A stretch of DNA of 64,000 nt from Bacillus sp. BGMRC 2118 (GTDB lineage: Bacteria > Bacillota > Bacilli > Bacillales > SA4), in the NCBI GenBank assembly GCA_008364785.1, contig VTTJ01000004.1, positions 248,001 through 312,000 of the forward strand, read 5' to 3'. The notes under the pieces are model-generated. The model saw only the letters and a list, made by a program, of their open reading frames with translations, ran no database searches and was not told where the DNA came from. Shown in pieces: positions 35,224 to 43,900 of the stretch; positions within the stretch are counted from its first letter, which is position 1, and every line of letters starts with the position of its first letter. Made by a program: the position numbers and the translations under genes.

Positions 35224-36191
35224 AGGTTTGTGTTAACAAGGTCATTTGGGACTTGTCCGTTTAGGGCTTGCAGCATGTTGGTTGCTGCGACTTCTGACAT
35301 GGTTATTCTAGTATTAATGCTGGCAGATCCGATATGAGGCAGGACGACAACGTTTGGTAATGTTAATAACGGATGACTAAGTGGGACCGGTTCTTGTTCG
35401 AATACATCTAGACCCGCTGCCCAGATCTTCTTTTGCACTAATGCCTCATATAGATCCGCTTCGTTCACCATTCCGCCACGGGCAACATTAATGAGAATGG
35501 CATTCTCTTTCATCTGGTCTAATTCCTTTTTTGCAATTAGATTTTTTGTTTCTTCCGTAAACGGAGCTAATAGAACGACAAAATCAGATTGTGTTACTAA
35601 CTCATCTAAGCTGACATATGTAGCACCTAGTTCTTTCTCAGCTTGTTCTTTTCTGTTTCGGTTATGATACAAAATGTTCATATTGAATCCTTTTGCTCTT
35701 CTCGCAACAGCTTCACCGATTCTTCCCATCCCAATAATTCCGATTGTTGCACCAAATACATCCTGTCCAGTTAGGAGCATCGGTGACCAAGATTTCCACG
35801 TACCCTCCCGAACAAATTCAGATGCCTCTGGTATCCTTCTTGCAGTCGCCATTAAGAGAGCAAATGTTAAATCGGCTGTTGCTTCATTTAGAACACCAGG
35901 TGTATTGGTTACCATTATTCCTTTTTCAGATGCTGCTTGTATATCAATATTGTTATAGCCAACAGCTAAGTTACTGATTACTTTCAAATTCATTGCTTCT
36001 TCAATCATTTCCTTGTTGATTGAATCTGACAGCATGCAATAGAGCCCATCCACTGTTTTAACTTTTTCTCGTAACAGCTCAGCTGGTACCGGGACATCTT
36101 CCTTGTCCCACATTTCCACCACACATTGCTCACGTAACAGCTGCAGGGCGTTTTCAGGTATTTTTCTCGTAATAAAAATGTTCGGTTTCAT
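35211..36191 (-). CDS. D-2-hydroxyacid dehydrogenase (glyoxylate/hydroxypyruvate reductase type)
   Basis: A 326-residue NAD(P)-dependent enzyme. The start is ATG 36191 (MKPNIFITRKIPE) behind GGAAGGGAAGAG. The Rossmann motif is ATIGIIGMGRIGEAVARRA, and the catalytic residues are in NVARGGMVNEADL (Arg), DVFEQEPVPLSHP (Glu) and VVLPHIGSAS (His). The wording fits the glyoxylate/hydroxypyruvate reductases rather than lactate or phosphoglycerate dehydrogenases. Its last codons are formed by a REP arm, so the end of the protein (LLTR) may have been changed by REP insertion. The gene is divergent from the DsrE-family gene across a MITE-like element. Confidence 0.9.
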   Translation of the reverse strand: MKPNIFITRKIPENALQLLREQCVVEMWDKEDVPVPAELLREKVKTVDGLYCMLSDSINKEMIEEAMNLKVISNLAVGYNNIDIQAASEKGIMVTNTPGVLNEATADLTFALLMATARRIPEASEFVREGTWKSWSPMLLTGQDVFGATIGIIGMGRIGEAVARRAKGFNMNILYHNRNRKEQAEKELGATYVSLDELVTQSDFVVLLAPFTEETKNLIAKKELDQMKENAILINVARGGMVNEADLYEALVQKKIWAAGLDVFEQEPVPLSHPLLTLPNVVVLPHIGSASINTRITMSEVAATNMLQALNGQVPNDLVNTNLLTR

Positions 36192-36297
36192 TACTCTCTT
36201 CCCTTCCAAATAAGTCATTATCTTTTATTGTAACAACTTTTTCAGATCAAAACATTAATTTGAGATGTTCCCTACATTTGAGATAATGATAACGAAT

Positions 36298-36477
36298 GGC
36301 TCTTTTCTAAAACTTTGTTGCCATTGTTATAATTATTCTGAGTGTACAACCAGTTCTACAAGCAAATGAGTTTAGTTTAGAAAAGAGCAACTCTCTATAT
36401 GTATAGATGGATCTTGATACTAAGGTAAAAATCCGGCTCTTGGGATACGCAAAGAAACAATCTATACAAAACCAGCC
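36298..36477 (-). mobile_element. MITE-like element, type I, inverted
   Basis: Begins GGCTCTTTTCTAAAACTTTG and ends ATCTATACAAAACCAGCC, that is, the copy at 36988 reversed. Flanking octamers TAACGAAT and TACCGAAA agree at six of eight positions. Confidence 0.75.
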
Positions 36478-36507
36478 TACCGAAAAAAAGAATTGGGAGT
36501 GGAAAGT

Positions 36508-36846
36508 ATGAAAAATAAAGTAATTTTAGTAAGCTCAAATCAATTGGGCAAAGGTGACGGGGAACTAGGAGAAGGTGTGCTAGAAACATTTTTCACCCTG
36601 TTAAAGCAACGCGAGGAAAAGCCGGCAGCAGTATTCTTTATGAATACTGGCGTATTTACGTTAACAGAGCAATCACTCGTGTCGGTACATTTGCAGGAAC
36701 TAGAACAAGCTGGTGTACCTTTATTTGCATGTAAAACCTGCGTTGACTTCTATGAACTAGCAGACCAGCTAACTTGTGGAGAAATCAGCAGTATGGCTCA
36801 ATTTATTGAACTTGCCTCACAGCATGAAGTTCTAACACTTTGCTAG
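36508..36846 (+). CDS. DsrE-family, YedF-like small protein
   Basis: A 112-residue protein starting at ATG 36508 behind GGGAGTGG; the upstream TTG at 36493 is unlikely. The sequence MKNKVILVSSNQLGKGDGELG followed by VFFMNTGVFTL and FACKTCVDFYELADQL is that of the DsrE-like C-terminal domain of YedF, described as a sulfurtransferase-like selenium metabolism protein. The Cys pair CKTC is present. The TusA-like N-terminal domain found in longer YedF proteins is absent. No partner genes for selenium or sulfur relay lie nearby, so the role is open. Confidence 0.75.
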   Translation: MKNKVILVSSNQLGKGDGELGEGVLETFFTLLKQREEKPAAVFFMNTGVFTLTEQSLVSVHLQELEQAGVPLFACKTCVDFYELADQLTCGEISSMAQFIELASQHEVLTLC

Positions 36847-36863
36847 AACTTTAGCACATTAAC

Positions 36864-36915
36864 ACAGTGGGGCCTGCCCCCCATCACTTTGAAGTGACGA
36901 AGAGGCAGGTTTTTA
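36864..36915. repeat. REP palindrome merged with a terminator
   Basis: GTGGGGCCTGCCCCCCATCACTTTGAAGTG is a REP variant. Its CCTGCC (36873-36878) can pair with GGCAGG (36904-36909), followed by TTTTTA, so the element may also end transcription of the DsrE gene. Confidence 0.65.
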
Positions 36916-36987
36916 CGTCTTGGAAAATTCATACAGTCGACAGTGTTCTACAAACTTCTCGATTTTCTATTGTTACTATTTACATAT

Positions 36988-37174
36988 GGCTGTTTTCGTA
37001 TAGATTGTTGCTTTCTCGTAAAAATCCCAGAAGCCGGATTTTTACCTTAGTATCTAGGTACTTCTATACATAAAGAGAGTTGCTCTTTTCTAATTCAACC
37101 CTCGTTGTGCTTCTAAAACTGGTTGAACACACAGAATAAGTGTACGAAAAGCAACAAAGTTTTAGAAAAGAGCC
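36988..37174 (+). mobile_element. MITE-like element, type I, best-preserved copy
   Basis: Begins GGCTGTTTTCGTATAGATTG and ends AAGTTTTAGAAAAGAGCC. It is flanked by a perfect 8-bp direct repeat, TTACATAT, on both sides. Inside are AAAAATCC...GGATTTTT (hairpin), CTTAGTATCTAGG, an internal GCTCTTTTCTAATTC and GTGTACGAAAAGCAAC, which pairs with GTTGCTTTCTCGTA near the left end. No open reading frame for a transposase is present. GGCT ends and 8-bp duplications recall the ISL3 family. Confidence 0.85.
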
Positions 37175-37203
37175 TTACATATAGAGAGATCGGGGGGATT
37201 TTC

Positions 37204-37566
37204 TTGGATTATATAACACCATTGAAGGAAAAGGTTATTGCATTACCAAATATCCGAATTAACGATAAGCTGAAGCATTTCTTTTCATCATTTTTACTTC
37301 AATCTATTATTTTTCTGCTATGGACTCCGTTTGCATTAGCGATACCCGCATTCCTTTTTGTTCAAAGCTTTGATGCATCGTCCTTTATGAAAGGACTTTT
37401 TCTCTTCCTAACTGGTATTCTAGTATTCAGTACTTGGTCCTTTATCTCAGGATTGTTCATGTATGCAGTGACAGAACCAAAAACCAAACCACGCTATGTA
37501 TCTTTTCTTTGGATACTTGTTCTACTTGGAACATTTATCACATGGATTGTCTTTTTCACAAAATAA
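37204..37566 (+). CDS. Small membrane protein of unknown function
   Basis: A 120-residue protein. TTG 37204 is the best start (GGGGGG seven bases upstream); the longer frame from 37123 runs through the mobile element. The first ~25 residues are hydrophilic (ITPLKEKVIALPNIRINDKL), then three membrane segments (about 28-50, 60-85 and 95-117). I do not recognise a family. It stands directly behind a MITE-like copy, whose outward sequence might supply its leader. Confidence 0.6.
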   Translation: MDYITPLKEKVIALPNIRINDKLKHFFSSFLLQSIIFLLWTPFALAIPAFLFVQSFDASSFMKGLFLFLTGILVFSTWSFISGLFMYAVTEPKTKPRYVSFLWILVLLGTFITWIVFFTK

Positions 37567-37723
37567 TCGTACTATTTTCCTGGTTTCATGATAACCTACT
37601 AATAAAGCATAACTTCTGTCAGTAGGGATCATTGGGCCTACTGAATGGTAGTTTAATTACTTCATACTCGCAACGCAGCACTGACTCTTGCCAGTATGAA
37701 CGTGTTAAAAGGGAGGGAAATAG

Positions 37724-38032
37724 ATGAAGGTCTCAACAATTTTGAAGTGGGTTACTGGTGGTTTAGAGGCATTTCTAGGTATACCGGTTATCGGTGGAGC
37801 AGTTGTATTATCACTCGCATGGACGCCATTATTCTTTATGTTAATTCTACATATTGTCACGCTCGTACTTTGTTCAAGAGAAAATGAGAAAAAGCATGGA
37901 AGCATTTTGGGCATTGTTACGTCTGCAATTGGATGGATTCCAGTCGTTGGTATGATTATGCACATTGTCACTGCAATTGTTCTAATGATTGACGCAGCAA
38001 AGGGCTCCAATGAATCAAGTGTACAACACTAG
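37724..38032 (+). CDS. Small membrane protein of unknown function
   Basis: A 102-residue protein beginning MKVSTILKWVTGG, behind GGGAGGGAA. Three membrane segments are predicted (about 15-35, 35-52 and 68-90), with the Gly-rich GGLEAFLGIPVIGGAVV and GIVTSAIGWIPVVGM. Such glycine-rich short proteins recur in Bacillus genomes as uncharacterised membrane proteins. A strong terminator follows, so it is a single-gene unit. Confidence 0.7.
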   Translation: MKVSTILKWVTGGLEAFLGIPVIGGAVVLSLAWTPLFFMLILHIVTLVLCSRENEKKHGSILGIVTSAIGWIPVVGMIMHIVTAIVLMIDAAKGSNESSVQH

Positions 38033-38039
38033 GAATCTG

Positions 38040-38060
38040 CACCCTTTTGGGTGTTTTTTT
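38040..38060 (+). terminator. Rho-independent terminator
   Basis: CACCCTTTTGGGTG forms a 5-bp GC-rich stem and is followed by seven T residues. Confidence 0.85.
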
Positions 38061-38124
38061 GTAGAGGAGGCATTTTTAGGAATTAACTATACATGAGAGG
38101 ATTCGTGGTAAAAGGTGGGCAAAA

Positions 38125-38334
38125 ATGAAGAAATTCTTTACTAGGTATTCACATTGGTTAGCACTTGTGATCATCGCGTATAACTTTATCTCCATGATTT
38201 TTACATTAAATAAAGAAACAGCAGATATTTTGGCTGTCGTATTCGGTGGAGTTGGATTAATAGGAATGGCGTTTCTAACATTTTATGTAGAAAAACAAAT
38301 ACAGAAGAAAAGGAAGCAAAATAAAGCGAGGTGA
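38125..38334 (+). CDS. Small two-helix membrane protein
   Basis: A 69-residue protein with two membrane segments (about 11-27 and 35-54) and a basic C-terminal tail (EKQIQKKRKQNKAR). ATG 38125 follows AAAGGTGGG. It lies 5 bp before the first VOC-family gene and probably shares its transcript. No known family. Confidence 0.65.
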   Translation: MKKFFTRYSHWLALVIIAYNFISMIFTLNKETADILAVVFGGVGLIGMAFLTFYVEKQIQKKRKQNKAR

Positions 38335-38339
38335 AAATC

Positions 38340-38723
38340 ATGATCTATGAAATGACATTCCAATTTCAAGTTTCTGACTTTGAGCGCGGAGTTCAGTGGT
38401 ATTCTACACTATTAAAACGACTGCCTGATTTCACACCTCATGATGGATTTGCCGAGTGGAAACTCCTTCCTGGATGCTGGCTACAAATTTCACACGGAAA
38501 CCCTTCTGGTACTAGTGGACCACTTCGTTTAGGAGTCATGTCAATTGAAGAAGAGCGTGAGCGGATGATAAAAGAATGGAGTATAGATTCCTTTGACATT
38601 CACTCAAGAGAAGAGGTTCCGGTAAGATGGGCAACCTTTTCAGATCCGTGGGGAAATCAAGTTGGGTTTTTCGAATACATAGATGAAAGTGAAAAAATGA
38701 AACGAATCCAAAGGAGAGATTGA
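38340..38723 (+). CDS. VOC-superfamily (glyoxalase-like) protein 1
   Basis: A 127-residue protein from ATG 38340, with GCGAGG upstream; GTG 38331 is a less likely start. The beta-alpha-beta-beta-beta pattern of the vicinal oxygen chelate fold is seen in FQFQVSDFERGVQWYSTLL, LRLGVMSIEEER and ATFSDPWGNQVGFFEYID. This family includes glyoxalases, dioxygenases and drug-binding proteins; the substrate cannot be told. The next gene is a second VOC protein one base later, so the two may form a heterodimer. Confidence 0.8.
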   Translation: MIYEMTFQFQVSDFERGVQWYSTLLKRLPDFTPHDGFAEWKLLPGCWLQISHGNPSGTSGPLRLGVMSIEEERERMIKEWSIDSFDIHSREEVPVRWATFSDPWGNQVGFFEYIDESEKMKRIQRRD

Positions 38724-38724
38724 G

Positions 38725-39129
38725 ATGAGTGTATTACGTGTCGGAACAACATATATTCCAGTGACAAATGTCCAAATGAGTGCTGAATGGTATGTGGAAA
38801 AGCTTGGTGGCAAGTTAAATTATATTGATGATGACAAAGCCATTCTAGATTTAGCCAATCAAGCCTTCTTTCTTGTAAAATCAACTAATGAACAAAGTGC
38901 TAATTTTATAGATTACAAGGGGACAAGTCGGTTTTCCTTAACGTTTGAAGTGGATGGAATGGAAGCACTCATCCATTTTCGTGATGAGCTTATTAAGAAG
39001 GATGTAAAAGTAGGGGACATTGAAGATCGTGGCCACACCGGAAACAATTTTGTCTTTTATGATGTAGATGGCAACATGTTTGATGTATGGAGTGAATTAA
39101 GTCCGTCTTTTAAAGAGAAATATTTATAG
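38725..39129 (+). CDS. VOC-superfamily (glyoxalase-like) protein 2
   Basis: A 134-residue protein starting one base after the preceding VOC gene, behind AAAGGAGAG. It shows VGTTYIPVTNVQMSAEWYVEKLGG, RFSLTFEVDGMEALIHF and FVFYDVDGNMFDVWSE, the standard VOC order, with conserved Glu/His positions replaced in part, so metal binding is uncertain. The adjacent gene is its nearest neighbour in fold but not in sequence. A strong bidirectional terminator follows. Confidence 0.82.
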   Translation: MSVLRVGTTYIPVTNVQMSAEWYVEKLGGKLNYIDDDKAILDLANQAFFLVKSTNEQSANFIDYKGTSRFSLTFEVDGMEALIHFRDELIKKDVKVGDIEDRGHTGNNFVFYDVDGNMFDVWSELSPSFKEKYL

Positions 39130-39168
39130 CCAGAATCAACCTTTTACCGGTTGACTCTGGCTATTTCT
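39126..39168. terminator. Bidirectional terminator
   Basis: ATAGCCAGAATCAACC pairs with GGTTGACTCTGGCTAT (one mismatch) across a 7-nt loop, with TTTCTT on the plus side. It separates the VOC operon from the convergent SDR gene. Confidence 0.88.
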
Positions 39169-40058
39169 TAATTCGCAAAAATGTTGTCCAGTGCCTGATT
39201 CAACGTATGATAGGTAAAGTGATATCCCTCTCGTTGCAGGCGATCTGGCAGTACCCATCGGCTTTTTAAGACAAGCTCTGTTTCGGTACGAAGGAAAGCA
39301 GCACCTAGTTCGAGCATCCACTTCATAGCTGGCAGGCCAAATGGTTTCTGCATTTTCTCACGTAATGTTTTCATCAGTTCTTGATTGCTGACAGGTTCGG
39401 GAGCAGAACAGTTGAACACACCACTAAGATGGTCATGCTCCTGTATAAACCTTACAATATTGAATAAATCCTCGATATGTATCCAGCTGAACATTTGCTT
39501 TCCAGAGCCTTGTTTTCCACCGAGTCCGTACTTAACGAGATTCATATAAGGAGTCATCACTCCACCACTAGGTCCGAGCACAATGGCAATACGAAGAGCC
39601 ACTTGTCTTGTTTTCAAAAGGTTATATGAAAAGAAAGCCTCTTCCCATGCTTTTGCCACATCAACAGAGAAGCCTTCCCCAATTTCTCCTTTTTCTTCTG
39701 TCATTGGACGGTCTTCTGCATGTCTATAAATGGTTGCCGTACTTGAATTCACCCACAGCCTAGGTGGGCTCTGACAGGCTTCAACGGCGTTTCCCAAAAT
39801 CGTAGTCGTTTCTATTCTAGAGTTCATAATTTCTCTCTTATTTTGCTCATTATACCGACAGTTGACTGTTCTTCCTGCTAAGTTAATGAGCATTTCCGAT
39901 CCTTCTAGTGCCTCTTGAATTGCTTTTTGATCATTCCAAGAAATATGCTGGTGTTGTCTTGAGATGATTTTCACCTCGTACCCTTGCTTCATAAATTTCT
40001 GCTCAAAGTATTGTCCGATAAAGCCTGTTCCTCCAGCCAACACCACTTTTCCCCTCAT
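39168..40058 (-). CDS. TIGR01777-family NAD(P)-dependent epimerase-like protein
   Basis: A 296-residue atypical SDR. The dinucleotide motif is VVLAGGTGFIGQYFEQKF, followed by LINLAGRTVNCRYNE, SSTATIYRHAEDRPMTEE and WIHIEDLFNIVRF, with the family's C-terminal DUF1731-like part (MKWMLELGAAFLRTE). The B. subtilis relative is YfhF. Substrate is unknown; the family is related to human SDR39U1. It is the only gene on this strand between the dehydrogenase and the amylopullulanase, and it ends against a bidirectional terminator. Confidence 0.9.
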   Translation of the reverse strand: MRGKVVLAGGTGFIGQYFEQKFMKQGYEVKIISRQHQHISWNDQKAIQEALEGSEMLINLAGRTVNCRYNEQNKREIMNSRIETTTILGNAVEACQSPPRLWVNSSTATIYRHAEDRPMTEEKGEIGEGFSVDVAKAWEEAFFSYNLLKTRQVALRIAIVLGPSGGVMTPYMNLVKYGLGGKQGSGKQMFSWIHIEDLFNIVRFIQEHDHLSGVFNCSAPEPVSNQELMKTLREKMQKPFGLPAMKWMLELGAAFLRTETELVLKSRWVLPDRLQREGYHFTYHTLNQALDNIFAN

Positions 40059-40195
40059 AATCTCAGCCCCTATGAAAGTTAGTCCTTTCTCTTATTATAC
40101 AGTTTGATAGGCGTATTTCTTATTATTTTACAATTATGTAACTTTTCTGTAAATTTTTAGTCTAATAGATAAAGAGAGTGCAAGGAGGGAACCAT

Positions 40196-40339
40196 ATGCA
40201 AATAAAAACGAAATATGTATCCATCTCTATTGATGAGGAAGAGCTCATGCACTTATCTGAAGAGGAACGCGACAGTCTTATTGATGAGATGGTGAAGTCT
40301 GCACTGGGCAAACAACTAGCTGATGAGTTATTTGGTTGA
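40196..40339 (+). CDS. Short acidic hypothetical protein
   Basis: A 47-codon frame, ATG 40196 to TGA 40337-40339, with AAGGAGGGA seven bases upstream, one of the best ribosome sites in the window. The product starts MQIKTKYVSISIDEEEL and ends LADELFG; it is acidic and has no membrane segment. No family is recognised. Confidence 0.6.
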   Translation: MQIKTKYVSISIDEEELMHLSEEERDSLIDEMVKSALGKQLADELFG

Positions 40340-40494
40340 TTGTTACTCTCCTTGCATATATATAATTTCGACACAACCAAACGGAAAACTGCTAGACTGT
40401 TTGTTGCAAAATAATTGTCATATTTTTGTAGTTTTAAAATATACATGATAGGTATATGATGGTAACATACTTTTTTTGAAGGGGCGTGATATCA

Positions 40495-40809
40495 ATGAAG
40501 AAATACGTAACACTTTTATTTTTAGTTAGTGTGTTTTTTATTACGATTTCTAGCCATCATGATGATCATCACCCTCAATTAATTTCTGAATCCATTCAAT
40601 ATGAACAAAATCAGTTTGATTTGGAACCACTCGACAGTAATTGGGGCAAAGATCCGCTAGTAAATGGTACTTTATCCACTTTATTAGCTAGTCTATTTAT
40701 AGGTATTGCCTTTAAAAATTACTATTCTAGTAGTTATCGAAGATTAAGTGCGTTTCTGATTCCCGTTCTCTATCAATCGAATTATGTGGTTTCTTCCCCT
40801 TTTGAATAA
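40495..40809 (+). CDS. Small secreted or membrane protein with a His-Asp cluster
   Basis: A 104-residue protein from ATG 40495, preceded at ~10 bases by AAGGGG (GTG 40486 is too close to that site). A hydrophobic N-terminus (~4-19) ends at SSHHDDHHPQ, a possible metal-binding cluster just outside the membrane. A second hydrophobic stretch lies at ~60-77 (TLSTLLASLFIGIAFK). It is followed within 30 bp by a 37-residue membrane peptide gene, and the two likely form a small operon. No known family. Confidence 0.6.
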   Translation: MKKYVTLLFLVSVFFITISSHHDDHHPQLISESIQYEQNQFDLEPLDSNWGKDPLVNGTLSTLLASLFIGIAFKNYYSSSYRRLSAFLIPVLYQSNYVVSSPFE

Positions 40810-40838
40810 AAATAATTTATACAAAAGGAGGAATTCCG

Positions 40839-40952
40839 ATGTGGATTCGATTTATTATGATGGGTGTATTTTCGATTACTGCCCTTACATTAATGTCTTA
40901 CCAAAGTATTGAAATCTTTCACGCCTTTATGGATTATTTTAAACAAGACTAA
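40839..40952 (+). CDS. Single-helix membrane peptide
   Basis: A 37-residue product, ATG 40839 to TAA 40950-40952, with AAAGGAGG upstream. It is one hydrophobic helix (MWIRFIMMGVFSITALTLM) with a short polar tail ending FKQD. A terminator starts 6 bp later. The strong ribosome site and tight terminator support a real gene. Confidence 0.65.
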   Translation: MWIRFIMMGVFSITALTLMSYQSIEIFHAFMDYFKQD

Positions 40953-40958
40953 TAGAGA

Positions 40959-40994
40959 AGCAGACTGCGAATCATTCACAGTCTGCTTTTTTTT
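40959..40994 (+). terminator. Rho-independent terminator
   Basis: AGCAGACTG (40959-40967) pairs with CAGTCTGCT (40979-40987), followed by TTTTTTT. It also separates the small genes from the convergent amylopullulanase. Confidence 0.88.
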
Positions 40995-40997
40995 GCA

Positions 40998-43900
40998 TTA
41001 TTTTTTCTTAATAATAAACGTTCCTGGTTTTTGACTTGTAAAGGTTGCTCGTTTACCTTCAAAGGTAACAGTTTCCACTATATTTTTGCTTGGAAGAGAT
41101 ATGACTTGATGTGATGAATGATTAAGCACATCATATCCAGTAATTTTTAGTGTTGCCTCCTTCTTTAAGGAGGTGATGTTCTTTTCACCCTTTGATGTGA
41201 GGGCAACTACGTTAAACGTAACAGCATCTGAGCTAGGTAATAGTTCCTCAGCAGCTTGGTATTGCTTAGCATCTAGCTGAATTCTGATACCTTCCACTTT
41301 TCCACGCACTTGCTGTGCTAAGCTTCCTTGATGAAGTGTGTCTACTGGAATGATATATTCTGCATATTTTGTTTTGACAACAATGTTTGCTTTTTTATTA
41401 CGCTTAAATACTTCCTGGACAAGTTTTTCATTCAAAACAGCTTCTGCTAATTTGTCAGTAGAGTTTACGTATAGGGTTAACGTATGAAAATCCTTATTTT
41501 CCTTGAGTTGCTTTTTCAACTTTTCTACCTGTGGTGTGACAATAACTCTAGTCTTGTCTCCTTCTTTTACTTCTTTCATTGTTGCTTCTTCTTCTGTAAT
41601 GACAATTTCGCCCGGGTCGCTTATAAAGCTGGAGAAAACAGAAATTGTGTAGTTCTTTGTATTTTTCGCAATTGCCTCTGAATCATTTTGGAAAATATTT
41701 GCTTTACTATCTTCTGATGGTTCGATATGCAGGTTAATAATATTTTCACCATAGTTAAGTTTCACTTCATGGCTGAATGTCATATCGTTGTTCACAGGTA
41801 CTGGTTCACCATTAATTGTAAGGTTTCCTTCTTTAATGGTGTTACCCGTAACAGTGATGGTCTCTTTGTCTGTCTCTGTTCCCGTTGTTGGCCCTGTGAT
41901 TACAAGTGGCTGATCAATCCAGCGTAGGATATAATCCTGAACGACCATTTTGTTGTTACCTTGGTTCTCTACGATCACTTTCATATCAGAACCAATTGCA
42001 CCATATCCATAGTAACTCATATCATCATCTGATCTGTCATTTGGCGTATGGTCTGCTAAGCCCTCTTGGTCCCATGAACCATTCTTTACATACTTGTACG
42101 TGATTTCTGTCCCTTCTTGAACGTCTACTGTGTACTCCCAGTCAGCTGTGACAGCACCGTTTCGACTCATTTCCCATGCACCTGTGTTCCATCCGTTTAA
42201 ACTATTTGGCATCGTTAGCGGCACATTTAATGGTGTGTAATCAGGAGCTTTTACTTTAAATGTAACTTCAACCATCACAATGTCTGGCGTTACGTTTATA
42301 ACATTTGACGCTGCACTATTTCCATATCTGTCATATAGCTTAATTTGATATTCATACTGCGTTCCATTTTCTACTCCATAATCACGATATGTTGTAACCA
42401 ATGGATCTTTCAATATATCAATCATTACACCATTTCTTATGATTGCCACTAGATACGCATCATTTTCGACAGGCTCATTGACTGACCATGATAAATTCAC
42501 TTGCCCTGATTCCTGCGTTGGTGTTTCAAGGGTTATTGAATCTGCTGGTGCCTGTTTATCATCTGGATTTTGATTCAGATTCACTGTTTTTACATTTGTA
42601 TCCTTCCACTTTCGACCATCTGTTGTGAAGGACATTTTGTAGCTGTAAGAACCTGTTTCCAATGGCAGAAATGATGCTTGGAAGACATTCACACTTTCAT
42701 TTTGAGAAACATAGATTGCTTGATGTTCTTCCCACGTATCGCCTGAGTCTTTTTTCACGAGCAGCTTTGCTTGAACGCCTTCTGCAAGACCTTCATTTGT
42801 TGCTCCATCAATTGTAATACCAGATGTTACATTGTAAGTTGCAGATAAATCCAGATTTCCATCCTGTAGCTCTGATACATCACTTATGATGGCAGCAGAT
42901 AATTCATAATGAGGAATCACTTCTTGCGTTTCTATTAATGCTGACTCATTTCCATTTTCATCAACAGCTACTACACCGAAGTAATAGGTTCTTCCGTTTG
43001 TCAAGTTATCAATTGTAATAGACGTTTCAGAAGTTGTTGTGACTTCTTTGTACAAAGCACCTTGAATATTCGTTTCGTACACTTTATATGTTGTTGCATT
43101 ACCTGACCAGTTTAACGTTACTTGTTTGGATGACTCTTCCACTTGTAAGTTGGTTGCCTTCTCTGGGGCTTGTGGTAAGGTATCTGTTGAAACTAGCATT
43201 CTACCAGTGTTAGCTGGAATTGTAATGCTCACTTCATTGTTTTTAGTTGATACTCGGTACGCACTGTCTAATTGATCGGTTAAGGTAACTCCGTTTAAAA
43301 GAATATCCTTCACATTAATCTTTACTGTTTTTTCAGATGTTCCGCGATTTGTAATAACTATTGCTGCTTTATCATCGTTCGTACGAGTAAAGGCAAATAC
43401 ATCACCAGTTGCATAAACGTGATTCACCTTTCCGTAAGCAAATAAGTCTTGGTGATCTTCGCGAACTTTTCCGATTTTTTTGTAGTGTGCTACCAGTTCT
43501 TGATCTTCTTTGCCCCATGGATATGTTCGTCTGTCATCAGGGTCCTTTGATCCTGTTACTCCAGCTTCGTCACCATAATAAATTGTCGGTGCACCTGCAT
43601 ATCCCATTTGCATAATGGAAGACAGCATTAAACGTGTCTTTCCTAATTCATAATTATAATTTGGATCAAGCTCTGCTCGTTCAAAGCTATCTGTTCCTCC
43701 ACCAAGCAGGAAGATGGCACGCGGTGTATCATGTGAATCCATTAAGTTCATAAGTGCATGAAATACTTCTTCTGGGTAATCCTCTTGAATGGCTTGGAAG
43801 GCACGCTCAAGTTCTTCTGCTTTTCCATTTTTCATGTAACTCATGACTGCCCGTTCAAACCGGTAGTTCATGACAGAATCATATTGATCTCCAAGGAAAT

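Noticed and set aside
36988..37174. CRISPR array or direct-repeat array
   Set aside because: Copies of the element are dispersed through the window and flanked by short duplications; there are no regular spacers.
37123..37203. Extended start of the small membrane protein at 37204
   Set aside because: The added part is translated MITE-like sequence, and GGGGGG points to TTG 37204.
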